In this document: piece by piece, positions 12,801-27,807 of the stretch
Layout: every line of letters starts with the position of its first letter
Position numbering within the stretch: the stretch's first letter is position 1
Assembly: GCA_020086605.1 (NCBI GenBank)
Contig: JACBWW010000020.1
Location: 15,619,421 to 15,683,420, forward strand
Direction of reading: 5' to 3'
From: Lanius collurio
Taxonomy: Eukaryota; Chordata; Aves; Passeriformes; Laniidae
Length of the DNA stretch: 64,000 bases
Notes under the pieces: generated by a model
The model's input: the letters and a program-made list of their open reading frames with translations, nothing else
Database searches by the model: none
Told to the model about the DNA's origin: nothing
Translations under genes and position numbers: made by a program

Positions 12801-13926
12801 GACTTCTCTTGCTGCAGCTTGTAATAGAACTGCATCTGGAAACACTGTACCATATTCTTATACTACTTTTACAGCAGGAACTGCTAAGTACTTTGGCTCG
12901 CTTACAAATTCTTCAATTCACTAAGATATAATTGTGCTGTGATTCATGCCTTTGCTAAATCTATGCAAGTTGTGGGCATGATTATTAACATCACATTAAA
13001 CCCCAGAACTAAAGAGATTAGCAAACAGATTTTTTTTTTCCTGGACATTGGCACTTAGAAGATAAATTACACCATCAAAATGTTTAAGGAAAACAAAGCA
13101 CATTTATGACAGAAACGGTTTTATTTCACAGATTGCTCTATTTTGAAAGAGTTCAGCAATTGTTATATGGCAAAATATAGCATAATTTGAGCATTTGTTT
13201 ATCCATGGAACAGCACAAGCACAGCATAAAACAACCTTAAGTGTTCAATTCAGGAACTTATCGTATTATTTCTTAATTTCAATAGAATTTCACACTCAGA
13301 ATATTATCAGCCTCTGTAGTGACATACAGTAGCATAAATAGGCCACCATTATGTCACCTTGTAATAGCTGTGAAGACCATAGTATGTCTTTGAATTGCAA
13401 CTATTGGGCCACAAATGGCCTCACTGACTTCATTTCAAATTTAAGTTTTTCTCAGTTTCAAATTTAAGCTACTGCCTTTCCTTATGAGTTTTTCTGCTGG
13501 CTGGTATCTCTTCCCAGCACAGGTATGCGTCAGCTATGATCAAATTATCATTCAACTACACTAAAAATCATGACCTCTTACTTTTCATTTCTAGGCAGAT
13601 TTATACTTTTTTTTCCCCCACATCCTCTAAATGTTTTCCTCAGCAATTTTTTTTTTTCTAGGATACTGCAGATTTTCCAAGGAGGGAAGGGGTAAATTAG
13701 GAAACTGTCAGCCAGGGTAGAAAGGGTGAATTAAATTGGTAACAACACATGCCATTGACTTTACAAAACCCTATAGTGTGTTAAAGAATAACAGGAATTA
13801 TACTGTAGCTGCAGAATACTGTCACTGCAGCTTCTCAGGAATTTCATGTAAATTTACAGAGGAATTGCAGATGACAGGGTAAGTCTGACAAGAAATAACA
13901 GCTTTAACATTTTTAATGGCAAATTT
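9819..13926. other. Unassigned intergenic DNA
   Basis: AT-rich sequence with no recognisable gene or dispersed repeat. It contains the short inverted repeat at 11794-11842. Open frames up to 81 codons (for example minus 12340-12585) lack recognisable domains. Confidence 0.5.
11794..11842. repeat. AT-rich inverted repeat with 14-bp arms
   Basis: The arm TTTCTATTAGAAAT at 11794-11807 is the exact reverse complement of ATTTCTAATAGAAA at 11829-11842, with a 21-base spacer. The element could extrude as a hairpin. Nothing nearby indicates a transposon or an RNA gene. Confidence 0.85.
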
Positions 13927-13945
13927 GATGATGATGATGATGATG
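13927..13945. repeat. (GAT)6 microsatellite
   Basis: Six perfect GAT units followed by G within otherwise unique sequence. Confidence 0.97.
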
Positions 13946-16900
13946 TCTTGCCAGGCCAGTTGATGGTGGCAGAGATAACCTTCTTAAATAGTTTTAAAAA
14001 TTTATTTTTTATGTTCTTTCTCAGCAAGATCATTGCAGAGAGCTGTGCTTAAAAATTATAGTTAGGGAAAAATTATGCTATATGCATCATCCATCACAAG
14101 GAATCTCTGTTAATATGATGATACAAGCAATCCAAACTAAACAAAGATTCTGATGCGTTTATCATCATTTATTTTGTCATATGCATTAAACAAATAGATG
14201 AATAAAAAATATTTATCTCTAAAGCCATTAAGGAAATTTGCTGTATTAATAGTGCCTTGAGGTTTGTAATAAATGCTCTCTTAATCTTACCCCTTTTACA
14301 AATAAATCCTATTACTTATGAAATAAATAATTGAAACACATCAGTACCTCCAGTCACTAATCACTCACATGTAAGAGCTTTCTTGTGGAAATTGATTGTC
14401 TTGGTAGTTATACACTAGAATATTTTCAGATAAAATGTACTTAAATGCTTTTGGCACAGAACAAAGGAGATGAAAATACTTTTATGTTGTTTTTGTCAGA
14501 AAATTGTGACATTAAGACCACACAGATTTTCAGTGTCTGATAATAAGAGCAGATCAAGGCTCCCTCCTAATAAGGTAAACTATTGCATTCAGATGTTCAG
14601 CATACTGAATACACACACATATACAAGACAGACCTGCAGAGATTTTGGAGCTACCTTGGGCAGGAATATAATTCACTTTAGAGAAGCTCTGAGATAAGAG
14701 GACTAGCTCAGCACACCAGACCAGGAATAGCAAGAGAAATCTGGAGAGATGGGAGCTCGCTTTCTGAATATCAAGCCAGAGCAGCAGGCTGTCATCGCCA
14801 CTGCAGATGGATGGGAAGGGGAACCATGCCCACAGTGGTCCACAGGCTTAGGGGCAGGTCTTGGGGCTCAGGTGTGGCCAGGGCAGAGCAGGAGGCACAG
14901 GGACTGGGGTTAAGCAGTTGTGGTTGTCATTGTTAAGGATGCAGGACATGGCACCACAAGTAGGCTGCTGACACAGCAAGCCTAAAAATCATCCTGGTGT
15001 TTTTTTTCAGTCAGAGCTCACTGTTGAAGCATCTTTGCTTTCACAAAGTCTGAATAAATATTCTCTCACCTCTATAGCTCACTGCTGGTAATACCAACAA
15101 GACTAAGGTTCAGAGCTGTACTATTCAACATATTACTGAGATGAATTTCATCAGGACAGCCACGGCATAATTCAAGTACACCACATAACAATCAAACTAA
15201 GAATTACTAGGACTATAATTTCTTGACTAGGTTTCATAAGACCTCAAAAAGAAAAACATAAGCAAAAGTTTCAACCTGGTTAGTCTGCAGTTATCAAAAA
15301 GTCTGCTGTATTAAGAGAGGAACAGGTCCCAGGTTAAATCTCTTTTAAAGCTAAAACATATTAAGTAAATATTCAAAGCAATGCACAGTACTAACCTGCA
15401 TAATCACTTGCTGGTCATACTGCACCAGAAGAATCAAAAGCCAGTGTGCAGCAGGTAAAGGCCTGCTGCAGTGGACCCCCCTGGGAGGTACCTCCACAAA
15501 GGCCAAAGTCATTAATACATTAGCAGTGAACGATGAATTTGTTTTGATCAGAGACAGACAAGTATAATTACCAGCTATCCTTTTTTTCCCCTAGTCAGTT
15601 TGCCTATCCCAAGCCTCAGCCTTGTTATAATGATAATGGTTGTTAAGCTTTGCAACTATAAACATGACAGAAAATTTTCATGACTCTTTTCTTCTAAAAA
15701 TATTAATGTCAAAGAGGAGATGACACAACAGATAACAAGCAATTTCTTGCTTCATTTATCACAATTTTCTTGTTAGCTACAGGGCTCTTTTTAATGACAG
15801 TTCAAGCATTGATTCAGCTACTTACTTTCTTGCTTCTGACAAGTTCATAATTGTTAGTGTCCCCCTTGATACAATGCAACCATTAGCAAAAGAATTCAGC
15901 ACTGAATCTGACATCATCATGTAATATCTACCCACAGAAACACTAAGAAAAAGATTTATGGATGAGTTTCGTTTGTTTTAAAAATGACTGTAACCCAGAA
16001 GACTGACTAATTAGTTATCTGAGAGAGTAGCTCATTAAGCTGTTATTAACAACTACACTTTTCTCAGGTCCTATGATTGTTGCAATACTAGACAATATCC
16101 ATATGCAAAAGAGAAAATTAGTGATGATTTCTAGTTAATATTTTTAAGGCAATATTAGCCTGTTGCTTGTAAAAGGAAGTGGAATACAGAACTTGTCAAA
16201 ACAAGAACTGCAAGCATCATTTAACCACTGTTTTTTTTTAGTATTGTTGGTTATTTAGAATTTTGGCAACATTTCTGTTCCTGCCATGGCTCACTGTATG
16301 TGCCGTGCTTTAAATCAGACAAGAATAAGCCGTTTGCTACTCTGCCAAATACAAATGAAGGCCATCTGAACACATGGTATGGTGACTGGTTAGGGGCTAT
16401 GGAAGCAGAAATCTACTGTGAGAAGCTGTTTCCATCAGGTGTGGATGCAGCAGTTGTAGTCTAGTCATAGGCATCAACTGTAGGTAAAATTTGCAGCTAT
16501 AGATGACAAGAAACAATGCTGGGGTTCATCACTGAGTTACTGACCACTTTTTAAAAGTCTAAAAGTTATGACTGTGATTATGAAGTTATGATTATGAAGT
16601 GTTATTATCCTGTATGATCACTGGGGATATTACTAAGAACATAGCTGCTTTATTTAAATTTAATCTGTGCTATGGTGCAACTATATGAAGAAAAATCATG
16701 ACCATTTTAGCACGTTTCAGGGGAGACAAATAGGATTGGTATGCCTGTGTTTCTAACCATAGAAAGAGGATCCTGCCATGATAGTGTACACAAATGTAAG
16801 AGACTATACCACTCTCAGGTATCCAAGGGACCTCCTGGTTTTCTTTAAGACATGCATTTGCACATTAGAAGCATAAGATAATTTAAAGTAGATGTTTATA

Positions 16901-18359
16901 TAAAAGTACACTAAAGCACATCTGAACAAGTTCATTGAGCCTTCCATATAAATTCTTAAACAAGTTGGTTTTATTTTTACTATTTAATCATTTAATCTGT
17001 AAAATTATTTAATTTTCATACACACATACATTGTTTTTGCAAACTATAACTATTGTACTACTCGTTGTTGAAAAGGTTCACTGCTATCTGCCTTAAGGCT
17101 TAGGCTGATTTTGTGTTACCGGTATTCCCAGGAACCCCACCTGAAAAAGAGTATTTGGAAGTATTCTGGAAAGCAGGACCTGACTTTATTAAAACCTTAG
17201 AATATTTGATGCTCAAATGCCTTTATTACCTAGTTTATAAACATCTTGAACACAGTATGTTAGTGCTAATGGTAAGACAATGTTACTATGCACTGCCATT
17301 ATACTCAAAAGGTTACAATGATTAATGTTGAACTATTGCATAGTTCGTTCCTTCTTATTTAATATAATTAAATTTGCTTAAAAATAAAATTGAAAAAAAC
17401 CATAGATTTTCTTCTTCCCATCTTAATTATTTTCTGTTAGTACATCTCTTACAGCATGAAAACTTTAATGTTAATAAAGTTAATCCTGGACATACAGGAA
17501 TGTTGCCTTTCATACTATATATATATATTTGTTATTCATTCAGTCAGTTTATAGTTTACCCTGTTATATGATATTTTACTATTCTTCCACTTTGGCTGGT
17601 TCCTTATATTTTAACATATCTGAACCTCCATAAGATGTGCTTTCTATATTCATGATAATTTGGATGTTTTTCTACAAAACTTTTTGCATTTTCTTTCTGT
17701 GGAAAAGAGAACATTTTTGAAAGTCTCTCCTTCTTACTTGAAAACTAACTAGATTGTTACAGAACTAATTAAAGATTTTATATCATGGAGCAAAACATTG
17801 TATACTTTAGATCATATCATACCAAATAAACTTTAAAACTTAACTCTAAGCATAGCTAGAGATGGACCTGTGACCTAAAATTATTTTTCAGTTTGTTAAT
17901 GTGTGAAATGATGCAAATGTTTTCATACAGAAATTATCACAGAAACATTTGCCTGAAGCCAACTCTGATTCTAGACAAACAGGACATTAAAGTAGAACCA
18001 AAATCCTAAAATCTGCATGCTCTTGGAGAATAATGATTTCCTCTCGTGTAAGAACATTATGTTTCAATTTACTGACTTAATTCCCAGTCAAGCCCTTTGA
18101 TGAACAGCTGACCTTCACAGCACACACAAGTTCATCAGGGCTTTTTGAGTACAGTGCTGGTGTGTTGCTTCCCAAATTGGGACCTTATACACCACGGTTC
18201 AAAAGGGCTAGCACAAAGAATGAAAAGGCAGATTCTCGTCTTCCTTTTAGTATTCCTCCCATCTTGGATTTAAACTCCTCGTTTTTCTTTGGCCTGGGCG
18301 CCTGGTGTACCTACGCAGTTTAGTGACTTAGCCTAAAAGGCGTTTTTGACAAAAATATG

Positions 18360-18360
<1 letters not shown>
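13946..18360. other. Unassigned intergenic DNA
   Basis: AT-rich sequence without recognisable genes or dispersed repeats. A locally GC-richer patch lies at about 14720-14930. Open frames here are at most 75 codons and show no known motif. Confidence 0.5.

Positions 18361-18394
<34 letters not shown>
18361..18394. repeat. (TA)17 microsatellite
   Basis: Seventeen perfect TA units, preceded by ATATGT and followed by AATATAAC. It is likely length-variable. Confidence 0.97.
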
Positions 18395-18398
<4 letters not shown>

Positions 18399-20896
18399 TA
18401 ACATTTTTTTCAGTGTATATGCAGGTAAACAGTACATATGCTTCTACTCTGGTTAGGGCAACATTTCCACTACCCAGTTAGGAATGGTGCACTTGTGAAT
18501 CTTCCTGTATATTTTAAAGTTTTCTGTCATTACTGTGGCCTCATGGCCTGCATCCTCTGTAGTTACACTACTAAAATTCAAGAGAATCTTTCAATAAACC
18601 TCTGCTGCCTTTCCAGTGTCACACATGCAACTTATTGATTCTATTTTCTCCTCCAAAATAGGCCCATTCCTGTTCTGAGTCTTCAAATTTTCTATTTAAA
18701 TCCAATTTTGTTCCATTTTAGCCTCTTTTCAGATGGGAATGGTTTTTGTTTTTCTAGTATATTCTGATTTCGTGCTGTGAAATCCATATTTTTCAAGGGT
18801 CCTCATGACACTGCTTCATTGATGCTAGAGGTTGTTCATTGTTATGTCAATCTAGGCTGAAAATTTCCATGACTTCAGAAAAAAATTCATAGATTACACC
18901 TTGCCAAGAAGTTACTAGTTTAATATAAAAAGTTACAAATGGAGAACAAACAATATCTGAGCAGGAAAACGAATTAAATCTATTTTCCCGTGTATGGAGA
19001 AAGAAAAAATTCGTGTTTTTATGGTTCCTTTCCCACACTGCAGTGGGTGATAGTAAACAAAAAAGAAGGTAGAAGTCTGGAACTCAGAAGGTCCGGACTT
19101 TCTGTCAGAGGGAAAACTAAATCTCTCCCCTCTCACCAGCCATCTACAAAACTAGGATCAATTTCGTGTTTTTGAGATGTTTACCCTTTTGTCACATTTG
19201 GTTGAAAATTTGGGGAGTTCTGAAAAGTTATGCCGCCTTTTGGGAAGGAAGGGGAAAGAGCTGATACTAAACGCATGGAAATGCACAGCTCAGCATTTGG
19301 GTTTCTGGGCTGTGAATTGTGCTACCTCCCACTTGGCAAAGTGGCCAGTGTGGTAGAGGTCATTTGCAGTTAGGAAATGGCATAAGAACAACACCCCAGA
19401 GGAGTAAATGGACCAGAAATATAATCTGAGGATGAAAATAGTTTCCAGGGCTCTGACCAAAACTGGAGTGCTTCATAGCTGCTCAAGTTCTCTGACCACA
19501 TTGAAGTAACAACAAGATGTTCTGAGCTGAGGAACAGTCATCAAGAATCACAAACTATCAGTAATATGCTTGAAAACAGGTCTGGAGAAATGCTGTGACT
19601 TGGTTAAAGAGTTACTGCTAAGATTCACCTCAAGACCTAGACAGTTATATCCTGGAGTGTAATGGGACTCCTGGATAGTATTTTAAACACTAGGTTCCAC
19701 TAGGTTCTTGTTCCTATCTGAATGTGATGGTTATTTTAGAATAAGAGTTGACTAATTTCTTTCTGAAAGAGTGTTGAAAGAAGAGGTTGAAGATGGAAAG
19801 AAATAAAGGACTAGAGGCTGAATTGTGCTTGGCTCAAGTGAAACCAAGGACAAGTCTTTATACATCCTGCTGAATTAAGCATTTAAGCTAGGGGAAAGGT
19901 GGAGCAAGGTTTTAAGCTACTACTAAAAAGCATTAGTTTCTCATTTTTTTTTTTATTGTGCCACATATCCTTTGGAAATTGAGACAACCAGTTTGTTTTA
20001 TATAGGCTAGCAAGATTAATTACTTGTAGCAATTATTAACCTGAACCAAATACAATACACTGTCCAAAAGGTGACACCGTCTCTGCACATTAATAATCTT
20101 CTACAAAGAGGACAGTCAATGGTCCATGTTTTGCATTACTCAGAGATTGTGTACCTCTCAGAAATATGGCAACACCATGTCGATGATTTAAAATACTCCT
20201 AAATTATAAAATCATGAATGCCTTTCCAAACTTACTTTTCTTTAGGAAAGGTCAGAGGTGGAATCTCCAGCATTTACATTGTGTTTGTGGAGCAGCAATG
20301 TCACAACTCCCACATCCCACTGATGTTGAGGTGCCAGGCAGAATTTGTCCAGTCAGCACATTGCTCGCTCTAGTCACTCAGTTTGTGAATGATTCCTGTG
20401 GCTATTTCCAGTTTTTCCACCACTCCATTCACCCATTCATCCCCCCGTGCATTTTCTGAATACTCCTCCAGCTAGATGTTTACAGGTCCCAAGACACTGT
20501 ACACAGCAGTGAGAATTGTATCACTGAAGTTTGTCACTCTGTAAGTCATGGAGTTAAGCTTATGCTGAGTGGTTTCAGCTCGAGAGGTTGACTGTACCAG
20601 GACCAAGGACAAACTCACAGCTTGTACCTCTTCCAACAAGCACACCCTATGCTAGTTTTGGTCTGAAAAGGAGCAAAAGAGTACGCAGTGCAAGCATGTA
20701 ACTGGGGGCCATGGCTAGCAGCAACAAACAAAATTAAAAAAAAAAAATTAGAAAAACAAAACAAAACAATATTCACTATAATAAAATGAAAAAGCCTAAC
20801 AAACTGAAACAATAAAAAGGAAATTCACACAAAATGAGACTAGGAAACAAACCTTGAAGACTTTATTTCTGAAGATAATTTGATGTAATTAGCAAG
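18395..20896. other. Unassigned intergenic DNA
   Basis: No gene or recognisable repeat. A stretch at about 19230-19700 is less AT-rich and unique-looking. Overlapping short frames on both strands at 18847-19175 are typical chance frames. Confidence 0.5.
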
Positions 20897-21315
20897 TTAG
20901 AATCATTGAATCAGCAAGGTTGAAAAAGACCCTTAAGATCATCAAGCCCAAACATCAACCTAATAACACCACCATGTTCACCACTAATGTCCTCAAGTGC
21001 CATTTCCAAACATTGTTTTAACACTTAGAGGGATGATGAATCCAGCACTTACCTGGGCAACCTATTCCAATGATCTGTAGTCCTCTCCATGAAAAAAAAA
21101 TTCCTAATACCTAACCGAAACCGCTTCTGTTGGAACTTGAGGCCGTTTCCTCTCATCCTGTCACTTGCTACCTGGGAGAGAAGATTAAGCCCCACCTCAC
21201 TACCATCCCCTCTCAGTTGTAGAGAGTGATAAGGTTCCTCCCTGATCCTCCTTTTCTCCAGTCTAACTCAAATCTAGTCTAAAGTTCTTTCAACAAGTCC
21301 TCTAACTCTTAAAGT
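20897..21315 (-). mobile_element. CR1 LINE fragment, 3' end, old copy
   Basis: Read on the plus strand, this is the reverse complement of a CR1 3' end. It begins with a degraded tail repeat (AGAATCATTGAATCA) and 'ggttgaaaaagacccttaagatcatc', followed by the 'cctgggcaacctattccaatg' and 'cctccttttctccagtctaa' blocks. It is about 420 bp, heavily diverged and 5'-truncated. The right boundary is approximate because the last 40 bases drift from the family pattern. Confidence 0.9.
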
Positions 21316-24129
21316 AAAATTCTTTTTCCACTTTGAAACAGGTGGACCCCATTTGTTCCCAGCAGTCTCAGTGACATATAAATCAATCAATATAAATCAA
21401 TCCATGATCAAAAAACCCCAAAATTCTGCTGCTAACATCAATCTCAAATCATCTCTTCATCTGCATGGTTTCTTGCAAATGGCAGGGAAAGTTACGTTAC
21501 AATCTTTAAGTCTAATTACATTGTGGAATACAGACAGTAAAACTAAAAGGTTTGAAATTCAGCAGACTTTCATCTTTAATGGAAAAAAGATTGTATAATT
21601 CAGCTACATATGTAACTAAGTGCCATGCTCAACTATCTGATCCCATAACTTTACTCCAATTGTTCATTTTGTAAATGCACATAATCATAATAAATGCTAC
21701 TCTGATTTCCTGTTTTCAGAGACTGAAGTGGCACAAATATAAAAGAGTTTTTGGCATCAGGTGGGATATGCATAACTTAAAGTTCTGCCAAAATATTGTA
21801 CAGGAAAGGAATTTCTCCCTACTACTTCACATGCAAAGACCAAAAGACATTCAAGGTGTTTACCATTGACTGCTCTGAAGGGTGGAGAAGTGAATAAGAA
21901 AATTCACATAGTATGAAAAAGAAAATACCATAAATTTCTCTATTAAAAGTATTGCAGAAAGTAAGGGATACCTGTTGTGTGTTATGAAACATCCCAGAAA
22001 GTATTGTTCCATTTCAAAGGTAAAAGAGAAACCTGCTAGTACCTCATGAGACACTTGAAAATACCACTGCATTTATAGAGTGACAAAAACCTTAAAACTC
22101 TAGCAGATGCTCATGCAGACATCCTGTGCTTCAAATATATTATAAACACGAGGTGGGTTTGTTGTTTTGTTTTGCTGTGTTTTAATTTTGACAGGTTTAA
22201 AATGAACTGTATTCTGAACAACAAATTAGATCTGTGTTACATACTCCTTTTTTCTATGTTACTGGCAGCAAGAACCTAAGGGAATACATCTCAAGAGCTT
22301 CTTTGCTTGCTTCTGACATACCCTGACAAGAAGTAATTACAGGCCACATACGTTCTTTCACAATCCTTTCTGTAGTGGCTTTTAAAGATAGTTAATACAG
22401 GGCCCCTTTTATTTCACCTGTCAGCACCCTCCTATTCAGAGCTGCTGCCATTTCTTGCACACCTAGGGAAGAAGCATCTCTGGAGAAGGAGTTATGTAAT
22501 GTGCCCAAGAGGACATTCTAGGAAACCAAAAGCACCTTAGCCCAAACCTAACAGAGCCCCAGCGTGATGAGGCAGATTTTACACGTGAAGGTTTTTCTGT
22601 GTTAACTGTATCAGTAATTTACAATGGTCCGCACATATCTGGATTTACAGAACATTCTGGATACCTCAGAAACCTCAGCCTCCACATGCTCCCAGATCAG
22701 GAGACATGCAAGAAAAGCAAAGTAAAAGTCCCAGGAATCACTGTGGCAATTGTTTACTGTGAGAGCCAGGATAACTCACTGCATGACCCTGTAGCTGCAA
22801 TGGGCAAGTAGCAACCCATGCCCAGGAACTGTGTCAGGAATGTCCTGATCCTGAAGAGCCTGATTTTTCTTCAAGAAAGAAACAAATCTTCACCTTGGAA
22901 CCAGTAGAAATTTCAGTGGAACTCACATTTCAGTGAAATTTTGCCTTGGTATTCAGATGAGTGGAGATATTTCACTGAGGCCCAAGGTTTTTTTCACTCT
23001 AAAAGTTAAAGGCAGGCAGAAAACATGCAGAAGTGTTATTGAGAACAGTAAAAAATTAACACTTTTCACTGAATCAGTCTAAAAGCAAAAAATAAAGCTA
23101 TCAGAATAGGTCTTGTGACCCATAACCCTCTCTCCCCCCCACCCCACATTTCAGGGACGGGAGGTACAGGCATGACTGTAAGACTAGGAGGCTGGACTCA
23201 GACTCTTCTGCTGTAAAAAGAAATTGTGTAGAAATGTATTAGATCCTCTCTGGCATTTCATTTGCTATACTAGCTCCTCACTGACATGAGCAAAGACTTT
23301 CTTGGCAGGCTTCAATTGAAATTTGGTCCCCTTAACGTTGATAGAATTATTATAGCTAAGTGGTTTCATTATCAGCAGTAAATGGAAGGACTTGCTATTT
23401 GGCCATATCAGTTTCAAACCAAAGGAAGATGTTCAGTTCTGCTGACTAGGAGCTCTCAGAATTTCTAGCTAAAAGTCCATAAAGTACAAAATTTGGAAAT
23501 GGCTGCTAAGGCATTATGTTTAACTCACATTTGCCCTTGAATTTTAGTACAGGACAGGATATTTTGGCCAGATTGAGGAGGATGAATATTGTAAACCTTG
23601 CTATGACCTCCTCAGAAGGGGAAATTTGCCAGCAATTTGCCTTTCAGATTTATGCTTGATCACATCAGTAGGCTAAATGTTAGTCATTTCATTCCAAGTA
23701 GGTGAATAGTATCACACATTAATGCAGTTAGCCAGGTGTGGAGTGCAGTGGAACAGGTAAATGGCACTGTCGACTTCCGAGAGATCTGAAACGGGCTTTG
23801 ATATAGACAGCATGATTTCTGAGACATACTCCATTTATTCAAATTTTAAATGTTAATGGTACTTTATTAGAAAGAAGCAGCTGAAATTAAACATGTAATA
23901 GCTCAGAGAATAGAAATATACACACAGATACAAGTATTCTTAAATGGTAATAGGGTTCCTGAGTCATTATGGCATTTCTTTTCCATTAGTCACCAAGAAA
24001 AAAAATATTACTATACCACTGATGGGTATTTATACTGGTGATTTGATCCTTCTGTTTAGCTAATCATAAGGAAAGCCAGTTTCTCTGAGTCTGAGTATGT
24101 GTATGAACATAGAAATATATATTTTTCAC

Positions 24130-24155
24130 ATATATATATATGTATATATGCATAT
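24130..24155. repeat. TA/TG-rich microsatellite
   Basis: An alternating TATATA...TGTATATATGCATAT stretch, imperfect and about 26 bases long. Confidence 0.9.
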
Positions 24156-27100
24156 TTGACAAGCATGCATTATGTGACTCTTCAGTTAGAGAAATAGCTG
24201 TGCAAACGATTAACAATAGCTTGAAATCCTTATTGTAACCAAGTGGGTTACAATGAGGTGGGTAGAGGATCATATATGCAGCGGTTACTATAGTTACAAT
24301 GCGTCTCTCTCTCTGTCTTTAATGAGGAACTAATCACTGTTCTCTGACCAAGACACTCATATTTTGCTCGTTTGTCTCTTCACCCACATCAGGCAGCATT
24401 TATTTCCCAGGAGAAGGCAGATATAGCAATATTAACCCTTTGGAGCAAAAAACTCCTAAACTAGCTCATCCCAAACCCTGCTGAGTTTAATAATGGGCAG
24501 AAATCTGCCATACCTTGCCAGCAGAAACCACTACCCACCTCCCCAGAGCTAGAAGAAAACCTAAAGGGCTCATAAGCAGTTACATATCTTACATTTCTGT
24601 TTCCACCTATCAATAAGTTTAATATGATAGATAGAAAAAAAAAGAACTCAAATTTGCAAGTATTTAATGAACAGCTTGATACAAGGTCCCAAAACTTAGT
24701 AGTTCTGAAGATTAATGAAACCCATGGGCTCTGTATGCACACCTAGTAACTTTTCCCCTCTCTGAAATTATGTCTTACAGCAGTAGGAGATGAATTGCAA
24801 CCCAAATCCAGGAAGGGATTGAAGGGCTCACATCCAACAGCTAGGATGCTCTGCTTCTCAAAATATCTGCCAGCTGCCTTCAGTACCTCCCTTCCCAGAT
24901 CTATTTAGGTCTTTCCCTCAGGCAAAATGGACAAGACTCAGGGCTGTAAACATAGGTGCCAAATTCCCTTTTTAGGCACAGCTGGGTTTCTGAAACCAAG
25001 TCTTATCATGTCAATATCTCACCTGCTGATCTGCTAGGTACAAATATCTCAGTACCCTGAGCAAGTGCTCTTTTTCACACGGATCAACAAGGGAAATTTA
25101 GGGCTATCAAGCTTCACAGTACATCTCTCTAATGTGTGGAACAGTCCCCCAGGAAGTTGAGGAGTCTGTTATCAAATACTCTAATTCATGGGTAAGAGTT
25201 ATCTGAAGAATGATTATTATAATAACCAAGTACTGACCACTTAATATCACTAAGTAAAGGCAATATTTTATCTTTTCTCTTTCTTTCCTTCTGCACTATA
25301 AGTGATAAACATCAGTGGCATTAGTTGGATTTGACAGCATGTTTTACTGAGCATAAGCTCAAGCTAAAAAATTACCAATAAAGAAAAATCTATGTTAATG
25401 CCCTAAATACCAGGTACATCTATTACTACTGTAAGCTACAACTTTCACCATTTCCAGGTTAAATTATAGGCAGGGTTGAGGTTGAAGAACAAGAGCTCTA
25501 TTAAGTTTCATCATAGATTTTCCTCAATTTAACTGACAAGCTGAAATTGCCCCTACTTGGTCTTTGCCTCAAGGAAATGAGGCTTAAAGTCACCAAAGAT
25601 TCACATCTCTGTGTGAATATCTATGTTCATCTTTATCCCTGTGAGCTCTTCCTTTTTTGAAGTCATCACCATTTATCAGATGAATATGACAGAGTTGAAT
25701 GTGCTGTTGTAAATAGCATAAATATGTTAAGAAATGTCTTTAACACCTTAAACATTTTCTAACCCTACTTTATATCCTAGCTTTATGTTCTTAATTACAC
25801 CATTTTTTTTTCATAGTTTCATGAAGATACTAAGTTTTGTTATTATAGGTGGCCAGAGAGAAGAAAAGATGTGCAAGTGTCAAGGTAAAGTTTGTGTTGT
25901 GATTCCAATCCATCTGCACCAGGGAATCCAGATACAATACACAGAAACAGGGTTTCATTGGTTTCAAATATGGGCAAAATGTTATTGGCATTCCGAAAAC
26001 CAAACTAACATAAAATTGGTTTATTATTTAATATTTGAAAGAGAAAAAGTATGGTTATCAGTTTAGAAAAGGTTTCTGACTGTTCTTAACAATTCCTTTC
26101 TTCTTTGGAAGAATAAATTTAAATTTAGCATACTAGTTCTTAGACATAAGAAATGCCACTATAAAACCTGACAAAAATATGACTCAACTGTCATTGCAGA
26201 AAGTCACTGCAGTCTAAAGGGATTTTTACATCCTTTGGGAGCAGCATCACAGAACAGTTTCAGGACAGGACACAGACAAAATAGCCTTTCTTTTCTCTCT
26301 ACTTTCAATCTCCCTGTTTTTTGTTTAAAAACCCCTACTATCTCAGTATCATGCATACCTAATATATATATTGATATTGTTGAGGGTAAACTTAAGGTTA
26401 GTCAGTTAAGTTTGCAGGCTTGCAGTCCAACTGCTGAGTAGTTCACCTTGGGCCAGCAACATATACACATTAAACTTAAATTAAAGATATCATAAATGCT
26501 GATAGGAGTTGAGAAAACCCTTCAGGGTTTTTTCCTAGTATTTTTTTCATTTGTTAATGGTCTACTTATACAACAGTAAGAAGCAAGAGAGTAACTGATG
26601 AGAAAGAAACACTGTGCAAGCAGGAGAAAACTAAGGCAACACTTGTCTCTTTGTAGAAATCTTCTTTTGAAATACCATTTTGCCTTGTTAGCTAAGACCT
26701 TTCATTTTAGTAAATCAAGAAAATTGGAGAGAAAGAGTTATTCAGACGAGCGTGTGATATGTGCATATTAGCCAAAAAGTGATAGACAGTTTCATGAGCA
26801 GAAAAGAAAAATAACTTTTAGGAAAATTGTAGCACCATTAATTCATGAAAAGGTTATTGTTTTTGAACATGCTCCCCCTTGTTCAAAGGTCTGCCCTGAT
26901 AGCTGCAATTATTTAAAACAATAATAATTATGTTCCATACAAATTGACACAGACAGTGAACATGTTAATAAAGTAGGTGACATCATTCTGCCATAGGGTT
27001 AGGCATTCTCTACCTGGTAAATTAGAAATACATTTCTTTCTACAGCAAGATCAAAATTTTAGCTGCTGTTATACCTGTTTCTCTCAATTTCAAGTATGTG

Positions 27101-27757
27101 AGAACATAAAGTCTAAACTGCAGTAAACAGAGTTATCTTGGCTAGATCCTTCTTATAAATATTCCCTGCATTGGGAGGATGACACTGTGAATGCTACTAA
27201 AAGGCAGCTAATAAGTCCTCCTCTTAGCTGTAAAATAGTGTATAAGACCAGCACTTGTCTATTTGCATAAGAAAGACAAAAATAAACAATTAAGATTATC
27301 CCCAGAAGATCAATTATTCAATCATTGCAGTTCTACATATAATTTGACATATCACATTAGCTTTTCCTTGTTAGAGCATTATGCAAAGCATAACCATTTC
27401 TTCCCAATGCATTCTTCTGTGAGGCAAATGAACAAATTGTATATTTTAAACACTTCTGCTCTACTTAAAATAGAAAGTGGGTCACTGGGTTTGATTTAAT
27501 TTAATTTAATTGTCTATTGTCCTGTATGTTTTGTTATCAAGACGAGCATTAGATGCTACCAAATCAAACGGAGCTGTTTAATCACAGGGGCAGCAAGCAG
27601 GCAACTGCACTGCATAGCAGGTGGCTGGGGACAGCAAAAACTGCTCACACCTCGAATAGCCCCACAGACAGGCTGGCAGAATAACACAGCATGCAGACCC
27701 TTTTCCTTCCTGCATGCCCTGGTGGAAGGACTGTTAGCACCACTAATCGCCACAGCT

Positions 27758-27807
27758 AAGGTCACCCATTTCAGACACCAGCAAGGTCATCCATTTCAAA
27801 CACTCCT
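27758..27807. repeat. Short tandem duplication, two 25-bp units
   Basis: The unit at 27758-27782 (AAGGTCACCCATTTCAGACA...) is repeated immediately at 27783-27807 with a few substitutions (AAGGTCATCCATTTCAAACA...). It is a local duplication old enough to have diverged. Confidence 0.85.
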
